This document shows positions 18,095 to 25,347 of a stretch of DNA of 64,000 nucleotides, one piece after another. Source of the DNA: Leptospira vanthielii serovar Holland str. Waz Holland = ATCC 700522. Its GTDB lineage: Bacteria; Spirochaetota; Leptospiria; Leptospirales; Leptospiraceae. Under the pieces are notes generated by a model. The model worked only from the letters and a program-made list of their open reading frames with translations, made no database searches and had not been told where the DNA came from. How positions within the stretch are numbered: position 1 is the stretch's first letter; each line of letters opens with the position of its first letter. Made by a program: the position numbers and the translations under genes. The DNA is taken from positions 1-64,000 of the forward strand of contig NZ_AOGY02000077.1 in assembly GCF_000332455.1 (NCBI RefSeq), given 5' to 3'.

Positions 18095-19105
18095 TCACTT
18101 TGCATCCTTCTTTATTTCTAATTTTTTTATATCTTCTTCCAATTCTTTCAGACTTTCTTCTTTCTCTTTCTTTTTTTGAGTGAGCCTATATTTTTCATAT
18201 TCTTCTTCTGATTTTTTTAATGCCATTTCATGACTGATTCTACCGGCATGGGTCAGAAGTTCTCTACCATTCAATTGTAGAATTGCATCGAGCCTTGCGA
18301 TCCAATCTTTCATATACATGGGAACTCTTTGTTGTGCCATAGTTTCGGCAAAGGCAAGGTATTGTTCAACAAGGAGCCCGAGCAATTTGATTTCGTCTTC
18401 ATGTAAATAGTTCTTCGCAACGATTACATCGGATTTTCGAATCGAGTTGGGATTTTTCTTATCTAAAGAAACCATACCCAAAAAAGGAGTTTCCGAATTT
18501 ACTCGCTTGAACACTAGTTCGGCGGCGGTCTGTTCACTGATCGCCCATAAAAGTTTGTTTTGTACTACTTTAAAAAACTCTATAGATTTTTCATCTCTGG
18601 GGTCATAGTCAATGCTAGTCGTATAAATATCTTTGATTTTCTGGTAAAAGAATCGTTCCGAAAGACGAATCTCTCGAAGGCGTTCCTGCAATTCGTTGAA
18701 GTAATTCATGGAATTGCCTTTTTTGAACCTCTCGTCGTTCAAAGCAAAGCCCTTGGTGATGTATTCTTTTAGCCTTTGGGTCGCCCAGATTCGAAACTGT
18801 GTGCCCTGTGGAGATTTGACACGGTATCCTACAGATATGATGACATCCAGGTTGTAGTGCTCTAATTCACGCTCGACTTGGCGATTTCCCTCATTCTGAA
18901 CTGTTCGGAATTTCCGAACAGTTGCCTCTGGTTCCAATTCACCTTCCTCAAAAACATTTTTGGTATGTTCGCTGATGGTAGATTTGGATTTCTGAAAGAG
19001 TTCACAAATCTGTGCTTGGGTTAACCAAACGGTCTCGTCTTCCAGGCGGACATCGATTTGGATATCACCTGTTTGGTTTTGGTAGATTAAGAATTCGCTA
19101 TTCAT
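18095..19105 (-). CDS. RhuM family protein
   Basis: 336 residues. The N-terminal ~110 residues match the RhuM family: IYQNQTGDIQIDVRLEDETV, WLTQAQICELFQKSKSTISE (helix-turn-helix-like), and YNLDVIISVGYRVKSPQGT with FRIWATQRLKEYI. The C-terminal half contains a domain with DFIC-like region positions (about 200-270) but lacks a clear HxFxxGN Fic motif; the tail is a charged coiled coil. RhuM was named from a Salmonella pathogenicity island, and homologues are frequent in restriction-modification and defence loci; its biochemical role is unresolved. It overlaps the 45-residue ORF upstream by 8 bases. Confidence 0.85.
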   Translation of the reverse strand: MNSEFLIYQNQTGDIQIDVRLEDETVWLTQAQICELFQKSKSTISEHTKNVFEEGELEPEATVRKFRTVQNEGNRQVERELEHYNLDVIISVGYRVKSPQGTQFRIWATQRLKEYITKGFALNDERFKKGNSMNYFNELQERLREIRLSERFFYQKIKDIYTTSIDYDPRDEKSIEFFKVVQNKLLWAISEQTAAELVFKRVNSETPFLGMVSLDKKNPNSIRKSDVIVAKNYLHEDEIKLLGLLVEQYLAFAETMAQQRVPMYMKDWIARLDAILQLNGRELLTHAGRISHEMALKKSEEEYEKYRLTQKKKEKEESLKELEEDIKKLEIKKDAK

Positions 19106-19235
19106 TGTATTTATTCCTGTTTCTACAAATTTGTGGAAACCCTTTAATTATCCCGTTGTCTTTATCGGTTTTCACACAATAGCGTTCGATGATCCTATCC
19201 TGGCCAGATTTCAACATCAAGGAATTCGCATTCAT
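19098..19235 (-). CDS. 45-residue ORF coupled between the 575-aa protein and RhuM
   Basis: The start ATG overlaps the stop of the upstream 575-residue gene in an ATGA junction (19232-19235), and its own stop overlaps the RhuM start by 8 bases. The product begins MNANSLMLKSGQDRIIERYC and is basic. Such double overlaps favour translation, but the ORF could also be a linker left by a deletion: its first codons (ATGAATGCGAATTC) nearly repeat those of RhuM (ATGAATAGCGAATTC). No family recognised. Confidence 0.45.
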   Translation of the reverse strand: MNANSLMLKSGQDRIIERYCVKTDKDNGIIKGFPQICRNRNKYNE

Positions 19236-20959
19236 TGTTTGGTTTCCTGATTTCTTAATGTGTAAATAGGCCATTTCATAAAAAAATCTTTGTCACTATC
19301 AGAAAGTTTGGAGAATTCTAAATCAAATTCGCGAAAAGACTCTAAAAGAATTAAACAACAACAAATTAAGGACGTATTCTGGTTGTTTTGTTTTAATTTT
19401 TGAATAAGACTATACTCAGAATGCTTTAATTTTCTTACCCTTTTTATAATTTGAAAAAGGTTAATTAATTTGATTACCCTTTCTTCTTCTAAAAAATCTG
19501 ATTTTTTTTTAAATCGCAATATTTTAAAAGCCAATACAAGAAATCGTGGATCTTTAACTTTATCATAAACTAAAATACATCGGAGAGCAAAATTTTGGTA
19601 ATGAGTATATATTTTTGAAATGAATTTACTTTTTAAATCACTTGTGACTTGCTCAAAGTCTTGAGAAATATATTGAACTAAATTATCGTTCAGTGCAAGA
19701 AAACGACTGCAGGGAAATTCTTCGGTCTCTATTCTTATTCTGAACAGATCTAATGTTTCAGGTAACTCATTAAAAAAGTTTGTAATTTTATAATTTCTAT
19801 TGTGTATTCGATGGGCAAAAATAATTACTTTTTGCCCCAGAAAAGAGTATTTTTGAATAAAATAATCAGGAGCGGATTTAATAGCATCTCCATTGTCGTT
19901 GAAGATATATTTGTTGAGTATCTCTATTTTTTCGTAATCATTGTCTATTGCAGTAAGAGAAGTCCTTACTTTTCCTAAACGAAAGTAATCTATTATTTTT
20001 TTGATTTCCTTAAGTATTTGGATATCGCTATCGATAGTTTCATTCGGTCGAGATGCGTTTACTGGAAAAGTTTGATTATTGATAGAAAGCTCTCCATTTT
20101 CTCTTACACTTTTCAAAAACAAGAAAGCTTCGAATATTTCTGTAAAGTCTGTAACAAGTTTTTTAGAGAGTTGGAATTCCAACTTGTTTTCTTTTTGAAA
20201 TAAGTTTAAGATGCTGTTTAACGCTAGGAACTTTTCCTTTTTGGAATTCATTCCCCATTGTATTATGTTAAAAAAATTTTTTCCATTTACGCTGACTTGG
20301 ATATCAGTTTCATGAATAACTTCAGAAAATTGAATTAATACTGGGATTCTGTTTCCTTGTTTTTCCTCGAGATAAACGTAACAATTTTTGGAGAAGAAGG
20401 CACTAATAGGATTTTCACCGCGAGTCAATGTGCTTTGAACTAGAATACGTTCGGATCCTGTCATGACTTTTGGTAAATCATAAAGAAAATGATCAGAGTC
20501 CATTTGATATTTCTTATGCTTTAGATAGTTGTCACAAAGCAATTCAAAATGTTGTAGGCTGTTGATACGATCTAACTGAACGGTCACGGTTTTTACATCT
20601 TTTTTCGCATCCCCTTTAATTTTCAGAATATCTAGTGGTAAAAGGTTCCTAGCGAAAATTTCAAATTTGAATTTGTTCTCATAAATAACTTTGATAAATA
20701 AAACACCACCCTCTTTCTTATAAATATCCAATTCAAGCATACTGATTGAGTGGCTAGGTTTGCTCTTTTTCGTTTTTTCTTCACCTTTAACTTGAACTGA
20801 GATTGAACCCATAATATTGGAATTTGAATTTTTATTTCCTTGATAGAGGAGTATACTTCCATCGAATACAGGGGTTTTATCGTTTTCTTTTAGGAAAGTC
20901 TTAAGGATCGGACTGTCGATCAGAAAGTGATTCAGGAAGGTTACTGCTTCTTCGCTCAC
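19232..20959 (-). CDS. 575-aa protein with DUF4365-like VQVKG motif (putative PD-(D/E)xK nuclease fold)
   Basis: Starts at a GTG (MSEEAVTFLN). Residues ~30-60 read VFDGSILLYQG, a short loop, then GSISVQVKGEE, followed by LDIYKKEGGVLFIKVIY and RNLLPLDILKI. The D33...Q56-V-K58 arrangement and the yKkeGGvlfivV phrase match DUF4365-type domains, which are related to PD-(D/E)xK nucleases of defence loci. The remaining ~450 residues are helical and unassigned. It is the first large gene in a string with overlaps to a 31-aa ORF, a 45-aa ORF and RhuM. A restriction or abortive-infection role is inference from motif and context. Confidence 0.6.
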   Translation of the reverse strand: MSEEAVTFLNHFLIDSPILKTFLKENDKTPVFDGSILLYQGNKNSNSNIMGSISVQVKGEEKTKKSKPSHSISMLELDIYKKEGGVLFIKVIYENKFKFEIFARNLLPLDILKIKGDAKKDVKTVTVQLDRINSLQHFELLCDNYLKHKKYQMDSDHFLYDLPKVMTGSERILVQSTLTRGENPISAFFSKNCYVYLEEKQGNRIPVLIQFSEVIHETDIQVSVNGKNFFNIIQWGMNSKKEKFLALNSILNLFQKENKLEFQLSKKLVTDFTEIFEAFLFLKSVRENGELSINNQTFPVNASRPNETIDSDIQILKEIKKIIDYFRLGKVRTSLTAIDNDYEKIEILNKYIFNDNGDAIKSAPDYFIQKYSFLGQKVIIFAHRIHNRNYKITNFFNELPETLDLFRIRIETEEFPCSRFLALNDNLVQYISQDFEQVTSDLKSKFISKIYTHYQNFALRCILVYDKVKDPRFLVLAFKILRFKKKSDFLEEERVIKLINLFQIIKRVRKLKHSEYSLIQKLKQNNQNTSLICCCLILLESFREFDLEFSKLSDSDKDFFMKWPIYTLRNQETKQ

Positions 20960-21051
20960 ACCGCCCCTTCCACAATCTCTTCTTCATTAAACCAATAAAG
21001 TGCGCCTCTATGATCTGTTAGTTCTTTTAATTTGATTAAATTTTGATTCAT
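20956..21051 (-). CDS. 31-residue ORF overlapping start of the 575-aa gene
   Basis: ATG at 21051, product MNQNLIKLKELTDHRGALYW plus 11 residues, stop TGA inside the GTGTGAGCG junction where the GTG start of the next gene lies. The 4-base overlap suggests translational coupling. There is no clear ribosome binding site, so it may be a leader peptide or a remnant. Family unknown. Confidence 0.35.
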   Translation of the reverse strand: MNQNLIKLKELTDHRGALYWFNEEEIVEGAV

Positions 21052-21234
21052 AAAAATGCCAAAGCTCGTATTTCTTATCCTATAACAATATTAGTGTACC
21101 ATAAACCTAGGACAATTTACAAAGTCTAACGAGGATTCGATTGGGGAAAAGGAGAAAAATTAGAAAGTGACGGGAATATTTTCGATTCTAATTTCCTATA
21201 AAAACAAATTAGATTTTTTGCAAATTTCTTTTTT

Positions 21235-22305
21235 CTATTTTTCTGTCCCAGTGAGTATTTGATATAGTGCAACGTTGATATAGTAGTTTGATCTTCCTAT
21301 TTTTTCTTTTTTTAAGAATTTTCCGTCGGCCAGCGCATCTAAATATTTAGTCGCAGTGAGTCTGGATACTTGTAAATCGTTTTCTAAAAATTCAATTTTT
21401 GTATAAGGGTGGCTGAATAGATTATTGATTAAGTCCTGGCTATAAAACTTAAAATTTGCACGTATTTGGTGTTTGTAATCCAAAAATGCTTTTTTGATTT
21501 CTTGTATGGTTGTAATTGTTTCGCCGGCCGTTGATTCAACTGCCTCTAGGATATACAAAATCCATTCTTCCCATACCTGTTTGTCTCTGACTTCTTGCAG
21601 AAGTCTATAATATTCCGATTTGGTTCGAACAATATGTCGCGATAAATAAAGTAATGGATTGTCGAGTAATCCTTGTTTCACGAGATACAATACATTGATG
21701 ATCCTACCTGTCCTTCCGTTACCATCATAGAACGGGTGTATACTTTCAAATTGGTGATGGATGAGTGCCATTTTAATCAATGGATCAATCATCAAACTTG
21801 TATCATCATTCATCAAAGTTTCCAATGTTGACATTTGAGTTTCGATTTCTTTGGGATCTTGGGGTGGAGTATAGATTATATTTCCAAATGAATCCTTCAA
21901 GGTGGTTCCTGCTTGTTTTCTAAATCCAGCAAGATTTAGTTCCAGGTGTGAATGGATTTGAAGGATTGTACCCATCGTAAGTAGCTGATGTTTTTTGACT
22001 AAATCAAATCCAACTTTTAAAGCTTGTCTGTAGTTTAATACTTCTTTGGCAGAAACATTGGATAAACCTAGAGTTAATGATTCTTCTTTAAATATTTCAT
22101 CATGTGTTGTGATGATATTTTCTATCTCCGAACTATCTTTTGCTTCTTGTAATCCGAGTGTATTGATTAAAATGTTTTGATTGGGAATCGAAGCAGCAAC
22201 TCCTTTGAGTTCTGCTAACATTCGACTAGCAGTTGCTAGTTTTTTTAAAATCGTCGGGGTTTCCAAAGATTCGATAGGGATATCCTTTAAGGACATAAGA
22301 TTCAT
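21235..22305 (-). CDS. Fic family protein (AMPylator type) with N-terminal inhibitory motif
   Basis: 356 residues. The Fic core HPFYDGNGRTGR sits at 190-201 with the catalytic His190 and the phosphate-binding GNGRTGR. Residues 58-63 are SSEIEN, which fits the (S/T)xxxE(G/N) inhibitory helix on the N-terminal side (class II). The last ~80 residues look like a winged helix (FSHPYTKIEFLENDLQVSRL TATKYLDALA), as in Fic proteins that regulate their own gene. The enzyme transfers AMP to protein targets. A palindromic TATACATAT site lies just upstream of the start. It is probably a separate transcript from the RhuM string. Confidence 0.9.
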   Translation of the reverse strand: MNLMSLKDIPIESLETPTILKKLATASRMLAELKGVAASIPNQNILINTLGLQEAKDSSEIENIITTHDEIFKEESLTLGLSNVSAKEVLNYRQALKVGFDLVKKHQLLTMGTILQIHSHLELNLAGFRKQAGTTLKDSFGNIIYTPPQDPKEIETQMSTLETLMNDDTSLMIDPLIKMALIHHQFESIHPFYDGNGRTGRIINVLYLVKQGLLDNPLLYLSRHIVRTKSEYYRLLQEVRDKQVWEEWILYILEAVESTAGETITTIQEIKKAFLDYKHQIRANFKFYSQDLINNLFSHPYTKIEFLENDLQVSRLTATKYLDALADGKFLKKEKIGRSNYYINVALYQILTGTEK

Positions 22306-22350
22306 ACGTTTGGTTCAACCTACTGGATGATACATATAGATTCCTACTAT

Positions 22351-22404
22351 TTTCTATACATATCAACCCAATATGTATAAAAAATCGCATTTTCTATACA
22401 TATC
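22351..22404 (-). promoter_or_regulatory. Palindromic operator candidate upstream of fic
   Basis: TATACATAT (22355-22363) and ATATGTATA (22371-22379) form a perfect 9-bp inverted repeat with a 7-base spacer, and TTTCTATACATATC occurs twice exactly 40 bases apart (22351, 22391). The sites lie 50-100 bases before the fic start. With a winged helix at the C terminus of the Fic protein, autoregulation is plausible. Confidence 0.5.
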
Positions 22405-22449
22405 GTCGTCCCAATGGGCTGAAAGTGTAGTTTTTTAACTCAATCCAAT

Positions 22450-22524
22450 CCCCCGCGCCCCGGATAGAAGCGGAAATCCTTTGCGTAAGCAAAGATTGGA
22501 GCGGATAGCCGGAGATGTGCGCCC
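22450..22524 (-). repeat. Dispersed hairpin repeat, copy E (short spacer)
   Basis: On the minus strand: GGGCGCACATCTCCGGCTAT, CCGCTCCAATC, hairpin CTTTGC-TTAC-GCAAAG, GGATTTCCGCTTCTATCCGG GGCGCGGGG. It is the shortest full copy because the left spacer is nearly absent. It lies next to the mreB terminator. Confidence 0.75.
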
Positions 22525-22557
22525 AAAAAAAAAGGGAACCAAAGGCTCCCTTTTTTC
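22524..22557 (-). terminator. Rho-independent terminator after mreB
   Basis: Minus strand: GGGAGCC-TTT-GGTTCCC stem (7 bp with one G-T pair) followed by nine T residues, 22 bases after the mreB stop. The opposite strand also has a T run after the stem, so it may terminate both ways. Confidence 0.8.
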
Positions 22558-22578
22558 ACATAACCATGTAACCTAAGT

Positions 22579-23601
22579 TTAACGGATTCCTGGTTTGATG
22601 TATTTCAATTCATCCAAGTATCTTCCGGTTCCGAGCACCACACAAGTCAGTGGGTTTTCGGCACGGAAAACCGGAACTCCTGTTTCTTTGGTGAGGTAGT
22701 GTTCGAGACCGCGAAGGAGGCAACCACCACCTGTGAGGACGATACCACGTTCTACGATGTCGGCGGCAAGTTCTGGAGGAGTGCGTTCCAAAACGGATTT
22801 GATCCCGTCTAGGATTTCGTCTGTTGGTTCTTTGAGGGCTTTACGGATTTCGTTTGAGTCGAGTTCGAGGGTGCGTGGGAGTCCTGAGATGGCGTCACGG
22901 CCTTTCACTTCCATCGTGTCGACACGTTTGTCAGCGAAAGCGTTACCGATCGTGAGTTTGATGTCCTCGGCAGTTCTTTCTCCGACAACTAGGTTGTATT
23001 GGTTACGGAGGTATTTGACAATGGCTTCGTCAAATTCGTCCCCACCTGTGCGGATGGATTCAGCGATTACCATACCACCAAGAGAGATCACAGCGATTTC
23101 TGTGGTTCCCCCGCCGATATCAACGATCATGTTTCCAGCAGGTTCATGGATCGGGATGTTGGCACCGATCGCAGCAGCGAGTGCTTCTTCGATGAGGAAA
23201 ATTTCGCGGGCTCCGGCTTGTTCTGCGGATTCCCGAACGGCACGTCTTTCTACTTCGGTAATTCCAGAAGGAACTCCGATGACGATCCGCGGTTTTACAA
23301 ATGTAGTGCGGTTGTGAACTTTAGCGATGAAGTAACGAATCATCTTTTCTACAGTTTCGAAGTCGGCGATGACCCCGTCTTTCATGGGGCGAATGGCAAC
23401 GATATCACCAGGAGTTCTTCCTAGCATTCGTTTGGCCTCTTGGCCAACGGCAAGGACCCGACCCGTAGAGGCCTGGACTGCCACGACCGACGGTTCGGAT
23501 AGGACGATTCCTTGTCCTTTCACATGTACGAGCGTGTTCGCGGTTCCCAAATCGATTCCCATATCGTTCGAGAAAAGTCCATAGAGGTTATCAAATATCA
23601 T
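22579..23601 (-). CDS. mreB: Rod-shape-determining protein MreB
   Basis: 340 residues, the usual length. Actin-fold ATPase motifs are intact: [15 protein letters not shown] (phosphate 1), [37 protein letters not shown] (phosphate 2), and the adenosine motif [15 protein letters not shown]. It polymerises under the inner membrane and guides cell-wall synthesis. The usual mreC/mreD partners do not follow on this strand; a terminator closes the transcript. It is divergent from ppx. Confidence 0.97.
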   Translation of the reverse strand: MIFDNLYGLFSNDMGIDLGTANTLVHVKGQGIVLSEPSVVAVQASTGRVLAVGQEAKRMLGRTPGDIVAIRPMKDGVIADFETVEKMIRYFIAKVHNRTTFVKPRIVIGVPSGITEVERRAVRESAEQAGAREIFLIEEALAAAIGANIPIHEPAGNMIVDIGGGTTEIAVISLGGMVIAESIRTGGDEFDEAIVKYLRNQYNLVVGERTAEDIKLTIGNAFADKRVDTMEVKGRDAISGLPRTLELDSNEIRKALKEPTDEILDGIKSVLERTPPELAADIVERGIVLTGGGCLLRGLEHYLTKETGVPVFRAENPLTCVVLGTGRYLDELKYIKPGIR

Positions 23602-23745
23602 ATCAGATCCTGGTGAAAGAAGTACGAAAGGGGGAATTTCAGGTGGGTTAACACCAAAATAATATAATTCTACCCGTTCCCCATAATTTTCGGCTGGTTT
23701 TTGCTTTCAACCGTAAAAATTTTCGGTAGGCTAGTTAGATACAAA

Positions 23746-25347
23746 ATGCTTCCTTTCTCACAAATTTTAAGAAAACCCAATCCCGCATTTCGCACGGAAA
23801 AGATACTCGCTGCCATTGATTTGGGCACAAATTCTTTCCACATCGTCGTCGTAAAACTAAGACCGGACGGTACACTCGAATACCTAACCAAAGAAAAGGA
23901 ATCCGTAAGACTGGGAAGCGGTAGCAGTGATTATGCGGTCATTCAGGAAGATGCCATGGAAAGAGGGATCGCTTGCCTCAAACGGTTTCAGTCCCTGGCT
24001 GACTCTTACAAGGCCGAAATTCGAGCCGTTGCTACGAGTGCCCTAAGGGAAGCCGAGAACCGCCAGGTATTTCTAAACCGTGCCGAGAAGGAAACAGGAA
24101 TCCAAATCCAAGTTGTCTCTGGGAACGAGGAAGCATGCCTCATTTATCTGGGGATATTACAAGGCCTACCTGTTTATGACAAACGAATCCTACTCATTGA
24201 CATCGGGGGAGGGAGTACTGAACTCCTGATTGGGGAAAAGGGAGAGATTCTTTTTTCTACCAGTTTGAAACTCGGGGCCATTCGTTTAACAGAAAAGTAT
24301 CTAAAGAAAGATCCTTTGAGTGCCACTGATATGCAGAAGTGTCGGATCCACATTGAATCTGTGTTATCTGCCTTTTTACCACAAATTGAAACTTGGAAAC
24401 CCTTTATGGTGGTGGGAAGTTCGGGAACAATCTCCTCTGTGGCCTCCATTGTTTTGGAAAAAAAACAAGAAAAAAGGGACAGATTGAACGGAACAGAAAT
24501 TACTATGGATCAGTTTAAAGAGGCCCGCAAACAAGTATTAGATGCAGATAGTATCAAAAAAAGATTAAAAATTCCTGGCCTTGATGCCAAACGTGGGGAT
24601 ATCATTGTAGGTGGGATTTTGGTTTTGGATGAAGTTCTGCAAAGGATCAAAGCTCCATCCATTACAGTGAGTGATTTTGCTCTTCGTGAAGGAATTGTCT
24701 ATGATACAATTGAATCTTGGTATAGACATACTGATTCCTCCCTTCCTCCCTTGGACAATATACGGGAAAAAGCTATCAAAACCGTTGCCAACCTTTATCC
24801 TGCCGGAAAACAGCATGCGGCGGCAGTCGCAAAGATCACCTTGCAGATGTTTGATGACCTAAAGGATTTACACAAACTAGGGAATTTGGAACGTGATTAT
24901 TTGGAGACTGCTTGTTATTTGCACCAAGTGGGGTTATGTATTTCGCACCACAACTACCACAAACATAGTTATTATATCATCAAAAACTCAGAAGCTATGG
25001 TGGGTTTTTCCAATGCGGAAATCGAAATCATTGCCCTTCTTGCCCGTTACCATAGAAAAGGTGGCCCCAAAGGAAAACACGAAGAGTTTAAGGCCTTACG
25101 AGTAGAAGACCAAGTTCTTGTGAAAAAATTGGCGGCCTTCCTTCGCATTGGAGATGGACTGGATCGTTCGGAAAAATCAATCATCGAACGCCTGGATGCC
25201 GTGGTGGAAAGAGGAAAGGTTGTCTGTCGGTTGTATCATAAAAAGGGAGCCGATCCCAATTTAGAAATTTGGTCGGTTGCTGAAAAAAAAGATCTTTTTG
25301 AAGAAACCTATGCTGTATCCTTAGAGTTCCAAACCTTCTCCTTATGA
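23746..25347 (+). CDS. ppx: Ppx/GppA family exopolyphosphatase
   Basis: 533 residues from the ATG at 23746; an in-frame TTG at 23701 would add 15. The N-terminal ASKHA-fold phosphatase has AAIDLGTNSFHIVVV, AVATSALREAENR, LLIDIGGGSTELLIG and VVGSSGTISSVA. The C-terminal ~220 residues form an HD-like helical domain with YLHQVGLCISHHNYHKHS and RYHRKGGPKG. The family degrades polyphosphate or converts pppGpp to ppGpp; sequence alone does not separate the two. It overlaps the next gene by 4 bases (ATGA), so the two are probably translated together. Confidence 0.9.
   Translation: MLPFSQILRKPNPAFRTEKILAAIDLGTNSFHIVVVKLRPDGTLEYLTKEKESVRLGSGSSDYAVIQEDAMERGIACLKRFQSLADSYKAEIRAVATSALREAENRQVFLNRAEKETGIQIQVVSGNEEACLIYLGILQGLPVYDKRILLIDIGGGSTELLIGEKGEILFSTSLKLGAIRLTEKYLKKDPLSATDMQKCRIHIESVLSAFLPQIETWKPFMVVGSSGTISSVASIVLEKKQEKRDRLNGTEITMDQFKEARKQVLDADSIKKRLKIPGLDAKRGDIIVGGILVLDEVLQRIKAPSITVSDFALREGIVYDTIESWYRHTDSSLPPLDNIREKAIKTVANLYPAGKQHAAAVAKITLQMFDDLKDLHKLGNLERDYLETACYLHQVGLCISHHNYHKHSYYIIKNSEAMVGFSNAEIEIIALLARYHRKGGPKGKHEEFKALRVEDQVLVKKLAAFLRIGDGLDRSEKSIIERLDAVVERGKVVCRLYHKKGADPNLEIWSVAEKKDLFEETYAVSLEFQTFSL

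Noticed and set aside
18095..19105. RhuM C-terminal half as a Fic/Doc domain
   Set aside because: No HxFx(D/E)GNGR motif is present, unlike the real Fic protein at 21235.
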